Source of the DNA: Pseudomonadota bacterium
GTDB taxonomy: Bacteria > Pseudomonadota > Alphaproteobacteria > Rhizobiales > Xanthobacteraceae
DNA: 64,000 bases
Assembly (NCBI GenBank): GCA_023422775.1
Contig: JAFAGM010000143.1
Coordinates: 1-64,000 of the forward strand
Direction of reading: 5' to 3'
Both the position numbers and the translations under genes were made by a program. This document shows, piece after piece, positions 18,186-30,500 of this stretch (its first letter is position 1; every line of letters begins with the position of its first letter). The notes beneath the pieces were generated by a model that was not told the origin of the DNA, did not search any database, and saw nothing but the letters and a program-made list of their open reading frames with translations.

Positions 18186-19246
18186 CGCAAATCGCCTTCT
18201 ATAGCTTCGATCGACGTAACCTCTGGAAAGACAGGGTGATCAGTTCCGGGGGGCAACGAGTGGCCGCCGACGTGCTGGAGCAGGAAGGGTATCAGATAGG
18301 CCTCGACGATGGTGCGCATACGATCCGGCCGGATGATAGGGCGCCACGGCCGCCACCGCTTCCAGTGGCCGGCGTACCGCGCGTCGGTAAAATCGTCATG
18401 CTCGGCGCCATCGATCAGCCGAACCTTGGCACCCGACGATCGGGACAACCCAAGCAGCGCCCGAAAATCTGCGCGGGCCAATTTGGTGTAATAATAGTTC
18501 GGGGTCGATGCCGTCGCGGCCGATGGATGTAAGTCGACCTTGGCATAGAGGGCGAGCAAGGGACGCGACACCCCCTCTGCGGCGGGAGTATCGACAACCC
18601 ACCCGTCGAGATTGACCGCCGCAGCTATCCGCGGATCGCGGGCCAGCGTCACCGCCGCCACCGCGCCGCCGAACGAAAAACCGACCACGCCGATTCGTGA
18701 GACATCGATCGCGGATGGAATAGCATTGGATGGCAGTTTCGTCAGCGCATCAATCAGCTTGGCCAGCTTGTCGTAGCCAAGCCGTGTCCTGCGTTCGCTC
18801 ATCTCCGGAAACGCTGCAATATCCTCAGGGGAGAACGCTCGGAACGCTCCGGTGCGTACCGCCTCGTCAGCGGGATCGGTCGCTGGATCGGGCCGGTCGC
18901 GGCTGACGTCGTCCGCCGCCGCTACCACAAAGCCTGCACTGGCAATGTCGGACAGGAGCACATCGTTCTCGCTGCGGCTCCCACCCCAGCCGGGAACGTA
19001 GATAATCAGCGGATAGCGACGGGCATCCCCCGCAGCCTGCGGAGCCCAAATCCTCACATCGATGGGCGGGCGTTCGGCGCTCCCGGGATTTGGCAAAGAA
19101 AGCTCATGGACCGCGACCTTCAGAGGTCCGGCCGCCCGATCCGGCTTGCGTGGAAACAAATAGGGCGCCAGCAATGCACCGGCGCCTGTCAGCAGTCCAA
19201 CCAGGACGGCAATCGCGGCGATGACGATCACGCCGGTTCTCTGCAC
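18182..19246 (-). CDS. Membrane-anchored or secreted alpha/beta hydrolase
   Basis: A 354-residue alpha/beta hydrolase with an N-terminal hydrophobic segment (residues 5-27; VIVIAAIAVLVGLLTGAG) that could be a membrane anchor or an uncleaved signal. The oxyanion region is YVPGWGGSRSEND, the nucleophile elbow GFSFGGAVAAV, a candidate acid NLDGW or AKVD, and the His is in DGAEHDDF. It resembles platelet-activating-factor acetylhydrolase-like and dienelactone-hydrolase-like proteins. The cluster context (70 bases after the C-TE gene, ATGA overlap with the phosphopantetheinyl transferase gene) suggests processing of the peptide-polyketide product outside the cytoplasm, or a resistance or deacylation step. 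Substrate unknown. Confidence 0.82.
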   Translation of the reverse strand: MQRTGVIVIAAIAVLVGLLTGAGALLAPYLFPRKPDRAAGPLKVAVHELSLPNPGSAERPPIDVRIWAPQAAGDARRYPLIIYVPGWGGSRSENDVLLSDIASAGFVVAAADDVSRDRPDPATDPADEAVRTGAFRAFSPEDIAAFPEMSERRTRLGYDKLAKLIDALTKLPSNAIPSAIDVSRIGVVGFSFGGAVAAVTLARDPRIAAAVNLDGWVVDTPAAEGVSRPLLALYAKVDLHPSAATASTPNYYYTKLARADFRALLGLSRSSGAKVRLIDGAEHDDFTDARYAGHWKRWRPWRPIIRPDRMRTIVEAYLIPFLLQHVGGHSLPPGTDHPVFPEVTSIEAIEGDLR

Positions 19247-19316
19247 CGCTCCACCTCTTCAAGCCCCGTTGCTCGCTGGCCGCTTAACTCGTGTTCTGCG
19301 TCCAATCTAACGGCCC

Positions 19317-21512
19317 TCAGGGCTTTCCGGGTGGAACCCGCCAGCGTCCCTCTGCCTTGTCCATCGTCCACAACATGTGCTCGGCGACGCTTGGCGCTGA
19401 CTCCTCATGCAATATGTCCAAATGTCGGCCCGGAACATCGTAGACTCGAAGGTCGCCCTCGACGATCTGGCTCCAGCCAAAACTTCGCGAGTAGAGCCGG
19501 CCAACCTTGGCGTCGGAGGAACGGAAGAACACCACGTCGCCTGGATAGGGCTCGGGCCGATACTGCTTTCGTGCTTCAACCAGATAATTCATGATTTGAG
19601 CGGAGTGATCACTTTCGGGATCAATGACTGGCGCCTTCAGATGCAGTGTCTGCAGCACAAGCTCCGAGAGGTCCGTGTTCTCCATGTAACGCCGCCATCT
19701 GTCCATCCGGCTCATGCCCTCGACATAACCCGCCGCGAGGGTGTCCAGCAGGAACAGGGTTGGCACTTTCGAGCCGGCGGCGCGCAATTGCCGCGCGGTT
19801 TCCAGCGCGACGTTGCCCAGCACGCAGAAGCTGATCAAATAATAGGGGCCGACGGGATCGAAGGCGCGGATGAGCCGCGCGGCATCGGCAGCGATGTCCG
19901 CTATGGCGTCCGGGACGAGCGGTGGCAGGGGCGCGTCTGCTGGCCATTGCAGGTCTACGAACGGGCGATCGTTAGCCACTCGCCGCGCTATCGGGTAATA
20001 GAGCGAGTGCTGACTTATAGCGAATACAGGCGGCAACTTGCCCTCGCTATAGAGCTCGAGTGGCTGCAGGTAGCTGCGAGACGGCTGGCGCAGGAGAGGC
20101 CGCGGCGTTGCCATGGGCTCAGCCATGGCGTCTGCGATCGGAACTTCAGATTTGGCGAGCTGGGATGCCGGGGTGTTGACCAGAGTCTCCAGTTCGCGAC
20201 GCCATGCTTCGATCAGGGCGTCCGCGGCGGCGGCTTCGTGGCGATCGGCATTGAACTCGCAAGAAATGCGCCAGCCCTCTTCCCGGCCCACCATGAAGAA
20301 ACTGAGATCGTAAAGGCAGCCCGCGCTGACCGAGGGGAGCGAGACCAGTTCAACCTGACCGCTTCGGATGGATCCAACCTGATCGGTGTCGATATTGGCG
20401 CTCTGGAGCGTGAAGTTTACCTCGTAACCGAATGGCAGATCAGGCTGGGAAGAGAGCCTGGCGCCGGCGATGATCTCGTCAAATGGCAGCGTCTTGTTGG
20501 CCAGGGCGTCGGCTGTCACGGTACGGACATGGCTCGCGAATCCCCAGAAGTCGGGCGCCAGAGTGGCGTCCAACCGCAGGATGACCGTATTTGTCGTAGG
20601 ACCGATCACCCCGAGCATCAGCGGATCGTCGCGGCCGCCGACCTGAGTGCCAATAATCAGTTCCTGCGCGCCCCAGGCCCTGCTGAGCGCGATAGCAAGG
20701 CAAGTGGCGCCCAGCGCGAACATGGTATAGCCCCGCTGGCGGCCAATCATATTCAACCGGCTTATCAGCTCCTGGGGAAGCACCACACTGCGGATTTCTC
20801 CATCGCGCTGGCCCCGCACTGGTGGTTTGCGGGTCGCCGGCACGTCCAGCGGCGCTACGTTGGCCATCTGCTGGCGCCAATAGCGACGTTCATCGGCGAC
20901 CGCCTCGCTGGCAAGCAGCGCCTCTTGCCAGCGCGCATAGTCGCCGTACTGCAATTCGAGCTCCGGCAGCTCCGGAGAGCTGCTCCGCTCCAGCGCATCG
21001 AGCGCGGTGGCGAACTCGCGGGCGAACACACCGACCGACCAGCCATCAGCAATGGTATGATGAAAGGTCACCAGCAGGATGGTTTCTTGCGGTGAGTGCC
21101 GCAGCAGCGCGGCGCGCCACAGTGGAGCGGTGGCTGGATCGAACGCGGTTTGCGCTTCCAGCCGCGCGATGCGGTCGGCTTCCGCCTTGTATAATTCCTC
21201 TGGCAGCTGGGACAGGTCAATCAGTGACAACTTGATCTCACACTGCCCGACGATCTGGCGAGAGCCGGCCTCCCCACGCTCGAACCGAGTCCGGAGGCTC
21301 TCATGGCGGTCGGATAGCAGCGTCAGCGCCGCCTCGACCGACTTTTCCCGCACTGAGCCAACCAGGCGCCAGCGCATTGAGACGTTGCCGATAGAACTGT
21401 CGGGGTCACGCGCCTGGAGATCCAGAAAACGCTCCTGGATCGCTGTGCAGGGCGCGATGAAGTCTGGTTCGAGCTCTGTTTCAGCGGCTTCGGTGTGACG
21501 AGGCGCGTTCAT
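19317..21512 (-). CDS. NRPS condensation-thioesterase didomain protein with Cys nucleophile
   Basis: A 731-residue protein with no adenylation and no carrier domain. Residues about 15-440 are a condensation domain with an intact HHTIADGWS motif near residue 152. Residues about 480-720 are a type I thioesterase. Where these enzymes have GYSGG-like sequence this one reads LISFCVLGNVALE, placing Cys563 at the nucleophile position. The Asp (Asp590, LLDTLAAGY) and His (His697, VPGRHLDIL) of the triad are present. Cys-thioesterases are rare and are known from systems that form strained lactones or lactams. Its ATG overlaps the stop of the 3287-residue megasynthase gene (ATGA), so it probably acts on that chain in trans. 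Confidence 0.9.
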   Translation of the reverse strand: MNAPRHTEAAETELEPDFIAPCTAIQERFLDLQARDPDSSIGNVSMRWRLVGSVREKSVEAALTLLSDRHESLRTRFERGEAGSRQIVGQCEIKLSLIDLSQLPEELYKAEADRIARLEAQTAFDPATAPLWRAALLRHSPQETILLVTFHHTIADGWSVGVFAREFATALDALERSSSPELPELELQYGDYARWQEALLASEAVADERRYWRQQMANVAPLDVPATRKPPVRGQRDGEIRSVVLPQELISRLNMIGRQRGYTMFALGATCLAIALSRAWGAQELIIGTQVGGRDDPLMLGVIGPTTNTVILRLDATLAPDFWGFASHVRTVTADALANKTLPFDEIIAGARLSSQPDLPFGYEVNFTLQSANIDTDQVGSIRSGQVELVSLPSVSAGCLYDLSFFMVGREEGWRISCEFNADRHEAAAADALIEAWRRELETLVNTPASQLAKSEVPIADAMAEPMATPRPLLRQPSRSYLQPLELYSEGKLPPVFAISQHSLYYPIARRVANDRPFVDLQWPADAPLPPLVPDAIADIAADAARLIRAFDPVGPYYLISFCVLGNVALETARQLRAAGSKVPTLFLLDTLAAGYVEGMSRMDRWRRYMENTDLSELVLQTLHLKAPVIDPESDHSAQIMNYLVEARKQYRPEPYPGDVVFFRSSDAKVGRLYSRSFGWSQIVEGDLRVYDVPGRHLDILHEESAPSVAEHMLWTMDKAEGRWRVPPGKP

Positions 21513-24500
21513 GTGCTGCTCCGGCCCGGCACCTTTCGCCTGAAGCTCGCCAGGGTCGGCCCTTCGTTCCTGGGCTGGCTACCCGCAAGGCTCGCGGCGC
21601 GGACTGCTAGTTCCTCAATGCTTGGATTGGTCATCAGATGCTGAGGCTTGAGCGGCAGGCCCGCCTCATTGAAGCGCGCTCTCATACGGAAGACGTGCAA
21701 GCTGGTGGCTCCGAGCGAGAAAATGCGGTCACTCGGCTGGACGCCTTCCCGGCCAAGCACCCCCTCGACAAGCGCAATGATCTTGGCGAGCGTGGCGTCG
21801 TCCTTGACCGTTGGGGCCGCCGAAGCGGGGGCCGGTTGCGGGCTGGCTGGCGCAGCAATCGCACCTGCCAGGGCCTTGCGATCAAGCTTGCCGTTCGCGG
21901 TCCGCGGCAGTTCTGCCAGAGCGACATAGCGCCCCGGGACCATATAAGCCGGCAGCCGGGCGGAGAGAGCCTGGCGCAGGGCTTCGGGCGCCACGGTACC
22001 GCCGACGGCGGTGACGAAGGCGGCAGTCAGTCCGGCGTCCGGGGTGCCGGCGCGCTCCACCGCCACGGCAGCGTCACGGACGCCAGGATGGCTTCGCAGC
22101 ACGGCCTCGATCTCTTCAAGCTCGATGCGGAAACCACGCACCTTGACTTGCTGGTCACGGCGGCCAAGCAACTGGATGTCCCCGCCGGCATTGCGCACAG
22201 CAATGTCACCCGTACGGTAAAGCCGCCTCGGCTCGCCGCTCTCCACGTTCACTACCTTGAACGCGCGCTTGGTGAGGTCAGGCTGGCCGAGATAGCCCTT
22301 CGCCAGACCCTGGCCTCCGATATAGAGCTCCCCGGGGACGCCGATCGGCGCCAATGCTTCGGAATCATCCAGAACGTACAATTCCGTGTTGGCGATCGGT
22401 GCGCCGATGGTGATGGGACCGATGACGTCCGTGACGGGGCCGCAAGAGGACCAGATGGTGGTCTCGGTCGGGCCATACATGTTCCACAACTCCACGCCGG
22501 TCGCGATCAGTTGGCTGGCCAGATCGCGCGGCAGCGGCTCGCCACCGCACAGGGCTTTGAATTCCCGTGCCGGCTTAAATCCGGCCTCCAGCAGCACCCG
22601 CCACAGCGTCGGCGTGGCCTGCAGGACCGTTGCGCCTGTCGAGTTGATCAGCTTCACCAGTTCGAGCGGGTCGGCCAAAGTGTCGCTGGAAGCGATCACC
22701 GTGCGTCCGCCGCAGCATAGAGGCAGCAACAGTTCCAGAAGGGCGATATCGAACGATACGGTCGTCACAGCGACGATACTATCGTTCTTCGTGAAACCTG
22801 GATGCTCCGCCATCGAGCCGAGGAAATTGGCAAGAGCGGCGTGGCCGACCTCGACGCCCTTTGGCGTCCCGGTCGAGCCTGAGGTGAAAATGACGTAGGC
22901 GGTCGGATCTTTGTGTGCAGCCGAGCGCGGCGAGCGCACTGACCGGGCAGCGGCGATCCGCGAAGCGTCGCGGCTCAAATCGAGAACCGGCAGCCCTGTT
23001 TCGGTGGCCGCCATCAGCGCGCCCGAGGTGACGAAGGCAGAAATTGCGCCTGCCTCCACGATCTGGCGCACGCGTTCCGCCGGCAGCGCCGGGTCGAGCG
23101 GCACAAAGGCGTGACCGGCCTTGGCGACGGCGAGCAGAACCATCGGAAGGTCGATGGAGCGCTGGACCGCTACGGCGATTCGGGCGTCGGCAGGTAACCC
23201 CAGTTCGATGATGCAGGCAGCCAGGCGATTGGACCGCTCCTCGGCCTCTCGATAGCTCAAGGTTTCACCGGAAAATTCGACCGCCACTGCGTCCGGAGTA
23301 GCGTCGCACCAGCGCTCGAACAGTTCGGGCAGCATGTATTCGTGCCGTCGCGCGATGCCGGTAGCGGCCTCGATCAACTCCCGCGATACCGCACGATCGA
23401 ATAGCGGTAGCTCGGCTACGGTGATGGTTGAATCCCGCGCCGCCGCCGTCAGCGCCGCGCGCAGATGGCCGATCCAGCGCGAGATCGTAGCTTTGTCGAA
23501 CAGGTCGGTGGCGAAATCGACTTCGACTGCGATGTCGCGCTCGCTCTCGATCAGGTTGAGGAACAGGTCAAAATTGACGAACGCTTTGGGATTGGTGCGA
23601 ATCTCGCTGGCAAGGCCCTCGAACGCGAGCCCCGAGCCTACCCGCTCCAGATTGAATTGGATGTCGGACAGCGGCGTGCGGTCGGGCGAACGCGGCACGG
23701 CGAGGTCGCGCACCAGCGACCCCAGCGTGTAGTCCTGATGGTCGAGCACCTCGCTGAGCCGCGCCTCCACCGCCTTGACGTGATCGGCGAACGGCTTGGC
23801 GAACGAGACCCGCGCCGGTACAGGCAGAAAGTTGACGCAGTGGCCGACCAAATCCTGGTCATCGAGCAACGCTTGTCCGCCCATCGGAACGGTGAGCACT
23901 ACGTTGTCGTTGCGGCTGAGGCGGGCGAACACCACCTGAGCAGCCGCGAACAGCACGTTGAAGAGGCTGACACCTTCGCGACGCGCCAACCCACGGACCT
24001 CTTCGCACAGCGCTTCGCCGAGACTCTCGCGCAGTGACGCGCCGGCAAAGCTCTTGACTGTCGGCCGTGGCCTGTCGAGAGGCAGCTCGGTTGGCTCGGG
24101 TATCTCGGGGTACAACCCCTTCCAGAACGCCACTACGCCCGGGTTTGGCTGGCGATTCTGGTTCCGGGCATAATCGGCAAAGCTCGCTGCCGGTGCCATG
24201 TCAGCAACTCGCCCGGTCCGCGCCGCCTTGTAAAGGGTGGACAGGTCCTGCAGCAGGATGTTCATCGACCAGCCGTCGCACACGATGTGGTGGGCGGTGA
24301 AAAGCAGGACGTGAATTTCGGGCGCGAGCTTGACGATGCTGGCGCGCACGAGCGGGCCAAACAGGTCGAAGGGCGAACGGGCATCCTCGGCCATCAGCGC
24401 TGCGAGGCGGGCGTCCGCGTCGGAACCGCTGAAGTCGAGAAGGGGAATGTCGATAGGAAGATCGGAAAGGATTTCGAGGGTATCGCCCTCTTTGCCAACG

Positions 24501-27500
24501 CGGCCGCGCAGCGCATCGTGGCGTTGAACCACCGCCTTGACGGCATTCACCATCGCCTGCCTGTCGAACGGTCCCTCGAAGCGCACGGTCAGCGATTCGT
24601 TGAAGGCCATGGAGGCAGCATCGCCCATCTGGGCGGCAAGAAAAATCTCCATCTGGGGCTCGGTCAGCGGCACGGTGGTTACGCCATCCGAGGGAGCCTG
24701 CGGTATCGCGGCCATGCCTGTCGGGCCGGTGATGATTCCGGCCTCGTCCATCGCGTCGAGGGCGCGCTCAAAAGCATCGCCGATCGCCTGACAATGCGCC
24801 GTCGTGTGCGCTGTAGTCAGGAAGCACGGGAAGCCTTCGTGCACGTGAATGCCAGCCAGCCGAAGCTCGGGATAGAGCAGGCTGGCCAGCGGGCCGTGGT
24901 GCGACACGTCGAGATAAAACCAGCTGGCAAAATGCTTGGCCTGTGCCGGCAAGCCGCGGCGGGTGAAGCAAGCGTTGATTCTCGCCACCAGTTCCTCGTT
25001 GCGCGCAGCAAGCGGAGCATAGATCGCATCCCGATTGGTCTCGACGTGATCGAGCACCGCACGCGCCGCTGCCAGCACCAGAGGATGCCGTACGAAGGTG
25101 CCGGCGAAGAACGTCGGCGCCACTTCAGGCTCGCTATCGTCGCCATACTGCCAAAAGCCGCCGTCAAGCGCGTCCATGAACCTGGCGCAGCCGGCAACCA
25201 CGCCAATCGGCATGCCGCCGCCCAGCACCTTTCCATAGGTGGCGAGGTCCGCGCGAATGCCGAATACGTGCTGCATACCGCCGGGGTGAACCCGGAAGCC
25301 TGTCACCACCTCGTCGAACACAAGCGCTGAGCCGCTTTTGGCGGTGATGTCACGCAACTCGGCCAGGAATTCGCGCGGCTGCAGTTCGGGGTGGCGGCTC
25401 TGCACCGGCTCGACGATCACGGCGGCGATGTCATCGGCCAGGCGGCGCACAATGTCGAGGCTTTGCGGATGGCCATAGGGCAGCACGATCATCTGGTCGA
25501 CATTTTCGCTGGGAATACCGGGAGCGATCGGTAGCGCGCCAACCGGTTTGCCGGCGCTGCGCGCCTTGATCAGTACCTCGTCGAATTGACCATGATAGGC
25601 GCCTTCGAACATCACCACCTTTTCGCGGCCGGTGACGGCGCGTGCAACGCGCATCGCCGCCATCACGGCCTCCGAGCCGGTATTGCAGAACGCCACCCGC
25701 TCATTGCCGGTCAGAGCGCTGACGCGGGCGGCGACTTCCCCGGCCAGCGCTGTCTGCGGGCCGATCGCGAAGCCTTCGTCGAGTTGCGCCCGAAGCGCGT
25801 CGAGCACGAAATCCGGAGCATGCCCGAACATGGTCTGGCCATAGCCATTCACCAGATCGACATATTCGTTGCCGTCGGCGTCCCAGATCGAGGCGCCTTT
25901 GGAGCGCGTGCACACAAGCGGATAGACGATCTCTTTCCAGGCCGTGTTGAATCCGCTGGCGGTGCGTGGGTCGGCGAGCGTGCGGCGCGACGCCTGGGCG
26001 CGCGCCTTCGAGGTTGGGGTCTTGGCGTTGTAGCGGGAGATCAACGCGTCGAGATAGCGGCGGGAACGGGGCTCCATCGTCGTATCCCCACCGTCCCCAG
26101 CCGGCTTGTAGACGCGGAACCGCGAGGGCGCATCCGCGCCGGTATCGGGCATCAGGATTTCGACCGCCGGCTCGGATGAGACCGCGGCGGGCGCCGCGGG
26201 CGACATAGCAGCGGGCATTGCGGGGGACACCGCAGCGTGCGCGGCAGAACTCGCACCGCCGACGGCGGAGATCTGAGCAACGAATAGCCGCTCCATCGCC
26301 TGCAACTGTTCGCGCAAAAGAGCCTGCAGCACTGGCTCGTTGGCGGGCGCGACAATGGCGGCCGGCGTTGCAGGCGGAGTCGGGCCGACCGGAACGATTA
26401 CCGGCGCAGCAGGCAGGTTGGTCATTGGCGCCACAGGCTGCTGGGCTGGTGCCGCGGCAGGCAGCTTGGAGGCTGGGGCGGAGCTCTCGACCATCGCGGC
26501 GAGCGCCTCAAGCGTGTTGAGATCGCGCATCAACTGGCGGAAGGTAATCTTGATGCCGAAAGTCTTGTTCACCCGCTGAGCGACCTGGCCCAGCAGCAAG
26601 GAATCGAAGCCCAGCGACAGGAACGAGGTGGTGTGGTTGGCCTCTGTCAGGCTCTTCCCGGAAATCTCCGACAGGATGGTTTTCAGTGACGCCAGTATGG
26701 CTTCGGACACGGCCGACTCCTTCGGATGCGTCGGTGCGACGCTCTGCTCGTTGTTGAACACTTGTTGTGTAATTACTGCAGGCCCAACCGCCTGTTGTGC
26801 AATGACAGCGGGCATAACCGTCGGCCGCTCAATCCAGCATCGGGTGCGCTGGAAGGGATAGGCCGGCAGGTGCGCGCGCAATGTGCCGGGGAGGGCGTGG
26901 TCCTTTATCGCGAAGCCGTGGCGCCACAACGCGCCGAGCGCTTCAGCGAAGACGCAAGCCTCCTCGCTGCGGTCGGCGAAGTCGGGAGCGGTCGGAACGA
27001 CCTCGCGCACCTTTTCACGAGCCTCGTTCGCTTCCGCGAACGTCGACAAAGTGCGGCCCGGGCCAACCTCGATCAGTACGCTGCTGTCCCCGACCTCCTG
27101 CATGAGGACACGGGCTGCCTCGCGAAACGACACCATCTCGCGGCACTGCCGCGCCCAATACGAGGGCGATGTCGCCTCGGCGTCGGTCATCCAGCGGCCC
27201 GTCACGGTCGAGATCAGCCGGCGTTGCGGCGGGCTCAAGCGGATTGATGCGGCGATATGTTCGAGTTCCTCGACCACAGGCTCCATCATCGCCGAATGGA
27301 AAGCGTGGGAGGTGTGCAGACGCCGGTGACCAATTCCTGCCGCGGCCAGCCGGGCCTCCAGTGTAGAAAGCGCGTCGAAGGAACCTGACGCCACGGACAG
27401 GAGCGGCGCGTTTTCGGAAGCGATCTCGGCGCCGGCAGGCAGCAGCTTGCGAAGCTCGGCAGCCGGCATGCGCACGCTGAGCATGGCGCCGGCCGGCTGG

Positions 27501-30500
27501 GCATTCATGATGCGGCCACGATGCACCACCAGCCGCAGCGCGTCCTTGTAGGACATCACCTTGGCCAGCGCCGCCGCTACCAGTTCTCCCAGACTGTGGC
27601 CGATCAAGGCTACCGGCTCAACCCCGAACCGGATCAGCCTTTGCGCCAGCGCATATTCAATCAGGAACAGCGCCGGCTGGGCCAGCGTCGTAGACCGGAT
27701 GGGATGGGGCGTCTCCTCGTCGGTCCCATGATCGTCGAACAGCACCCGGCGAATGTCCTGGCCGAGATGGGCCTCGATCACAGCGGCGCCGGCATCGACG
27801 TCTGCGCGGAAGAGGGGGTCGGAATCATAGAGCGCGCGTCCCATTCCCGGATATTGCGCGCCCTGCCCAGGGAACATGAATACCGCGCGCGGCGCTGTGG
27901 CCGCAGGACGGCTGTCGACCCGCAGTTGACGAAGCTTTGTGACAGCTTCGCTGACGCTGGCCGCAGCTATCGCGGAGCGGTGCTCCAACTCCCGGCGGCC
28001 GTCGCGGAGGGTATGGGCGACGGCGGTCAGCGACGGCGCCATTCCGGCCGCGCTGGCGTTTTCCAGTGCGTCCGCAAGTCGCGTGGGCATCGCCGCCAGC
28101 GCTTCCTTGGAACGCGCAGACAGCCTGATAACGAGTGGCTCACTTGCTGCATCCTTGCGGGAAGCCGGGCGCGGCGGCGCCTCTTCCAGGCTGAGGTGGA
28201 CGTTGGTGCCTCCGACACCGAACGCGCTGACTCCGGCGCGGCGTGGCGCCGTTCCCGCCGTCCAGGTACCGCCGGAAGCCGATAACGTGAAGCCGCCGCG
28301 CTTCAAGTCGAGCCGCGGGTTTGGCTCATCGAAATTGATCTGAGGGGGAATAACGCCACGGCGAAGGATAAGCGCGGTCTTGATCAGGCCGGTAACGCCT
28401 GCAGCGGCGTCGAGGTGGCCAACATTGGCCTTCACCGAGCCCAACAGGCAAGGCTGTGGCCGGGCAGCAAGATCGCCGCTTGTCAATGCCGAGAAACCCT
28501 GGGTCAACCCTTCGATCTCGATCGGGTCGCCGAGCGGGGTTGCCGTGCCGTGGCACTCGACATAGCCGATGCTCTCGGGGGAGAAATCCGCCATCGTCAA
28601 GGCGGAGCTGATGCATTCAGCCTGTCCCCTGACGCTCGGCGCGGTGAAGCCGACCTTGCCCGTGCCGTCGTTGTTGACGCCATAGCCCTTGATAACCGCG
28701 TAGATGGCGTCGCCGTCGGAGATCGCGTCGGCCAACCGCTTGATCAGCACTACGCCGGCGCCGGAGCCAAACACCGTGCCGGCCGCGTTCGCATCGAACG
28801 GCCGGCAGGTGCCGTCGCGCGAGGCAATGCCGCCATCCTGATAGAGATAGCCACGCTTCTGCGGGAAGGTAATCGATACCCCGCCGGCCAAGGCCATGTC
28901 GCACTGAAATGTCGCCAGGCTTTGGCAGGCCTGCGCGACCGCGAGCAACGAGGTCGAACAGGCGCTCTGCACGGCTACCGCAGGCCCGCGCAGATTGAGC
29001 TTGTAGGCCACCCGAGTGGCGATGAAATCGTGCAGCGTACCGAGCAGCTCTGAATACGAACTCACCTGCAAGTCCGAGGTAAAGCGTTCGATAGCCGCAT
29101 TGTCGGGGCAAACGTTACGCAGGAAGTAGGTGTTCATCGAACTGCCGGCGAACACGCCGATCAGCCCCTCATAGCGCTGAGGGTCATGGCCCGCATCTTC
29201 CAGAGCCTCAACACAGATTTCCAGGAACAGCCGTTGCTGGGGGTCGGTCAGCGCCGCTTCCCGCGGTGGAATGTTGAAATAATCGGCGTCGAACAGCTCG
29301 ACATCGTCGATGATCGGGCGCGCCGGCACAAAATCAGGGTCGGCGCGCGTCGCCTCGTCGTATGCGTCCTCCAGCTCGGCGGACGAAAAGCGCTTGATGG
29401 AGGAACGCCCGCCCAGAAGATTATCCCAGAACTGATCGACGGTCCTGGCACCCGGAAAGCGGCCCGACAAGCCGACGATGGCAAAACCTGGATACTCTTC
29501 GGAGGGCACGACCTGGGCTTTGCCGCGCGCCGTCGCAGGCCTCGCGGCGCGACGGCGGCCAGCGCGATCGGAAGCCGCGGCTTGGCCGAAAGGGTCTTGC
29601 TCGCGAGCCAGAAACGCTTCGAACTCGGCGACGCTGGGGTGGGCGAAAAGCTCCGTCACGGCAAAGCGGCGGCCGGTAGCAACCTGAATACGCTCATGCG
29701 CAGAAATCATCTGCAGCGAGGTGGCGCCGAGGTCGAACAGGTTGGCGCGTGCGTCGATGGGGGCACCAAGAATGCTGCTCCAGATATCGGCCACCAGGGA
29801 GTCCTGTCCGCTGGCTTTTATGCCTGCGGTGGCGTTTGCGTGGTCGCCAAGCAGCCGGGCCCGGTCGATCTTGCCGTTGGCGTTGAGCGGCAGATCGGCG
29901 ACGACAATGGCTGACGAGGGAACCATTTGCGGCGGCAGGCGCACCTTGAGATCGGCCAGCACAGCGGCGGCCAATGCCTGAGGCTGAAGATCCTGCGGCG
30001 GGAGCGACGCCGACGGTTTGAGAAACGCTATAATTCTCTTGACGGACCCACTGCCGGTAGCGAGCGCTACCGCGGCGTCAGCCACGCGAGCATCGTCGCG
30101 CAATGCTTGCTCGATGCCGTCAAGTTCGACCCTGACGCCGTTGATCTTGATCTGGCGGTCGCGGCGGCCGAGAAATTCGATGGCGCCGTCGGAACGGCGC
30201 CTGGCATAGTCTCCGGTCAGGTAGAGTCTGGCATCCGGCTCCGTCGAAAACGGATCGGGAATGAACTTCTCCGCCGTCAGTTCCGGACGATTCAGATATC
30301 CGAGCGCGACGCCGGCACCGCCGGTGCATAGCTGGCCTTCCTCGCCGTCGGCGACCGGAGAGAAGTCGTCCGACAAAATGTGGACGGTTGTTCCTGCGAT
30401 CGCATCGCCGATCGGCAGGGCGTCTCCACCCCAACCCTGATGCGGGATAGTATAGCAGCACGTGAATGTCGTATTTTCGGTCGGGCCGTAGCCGTTGATC

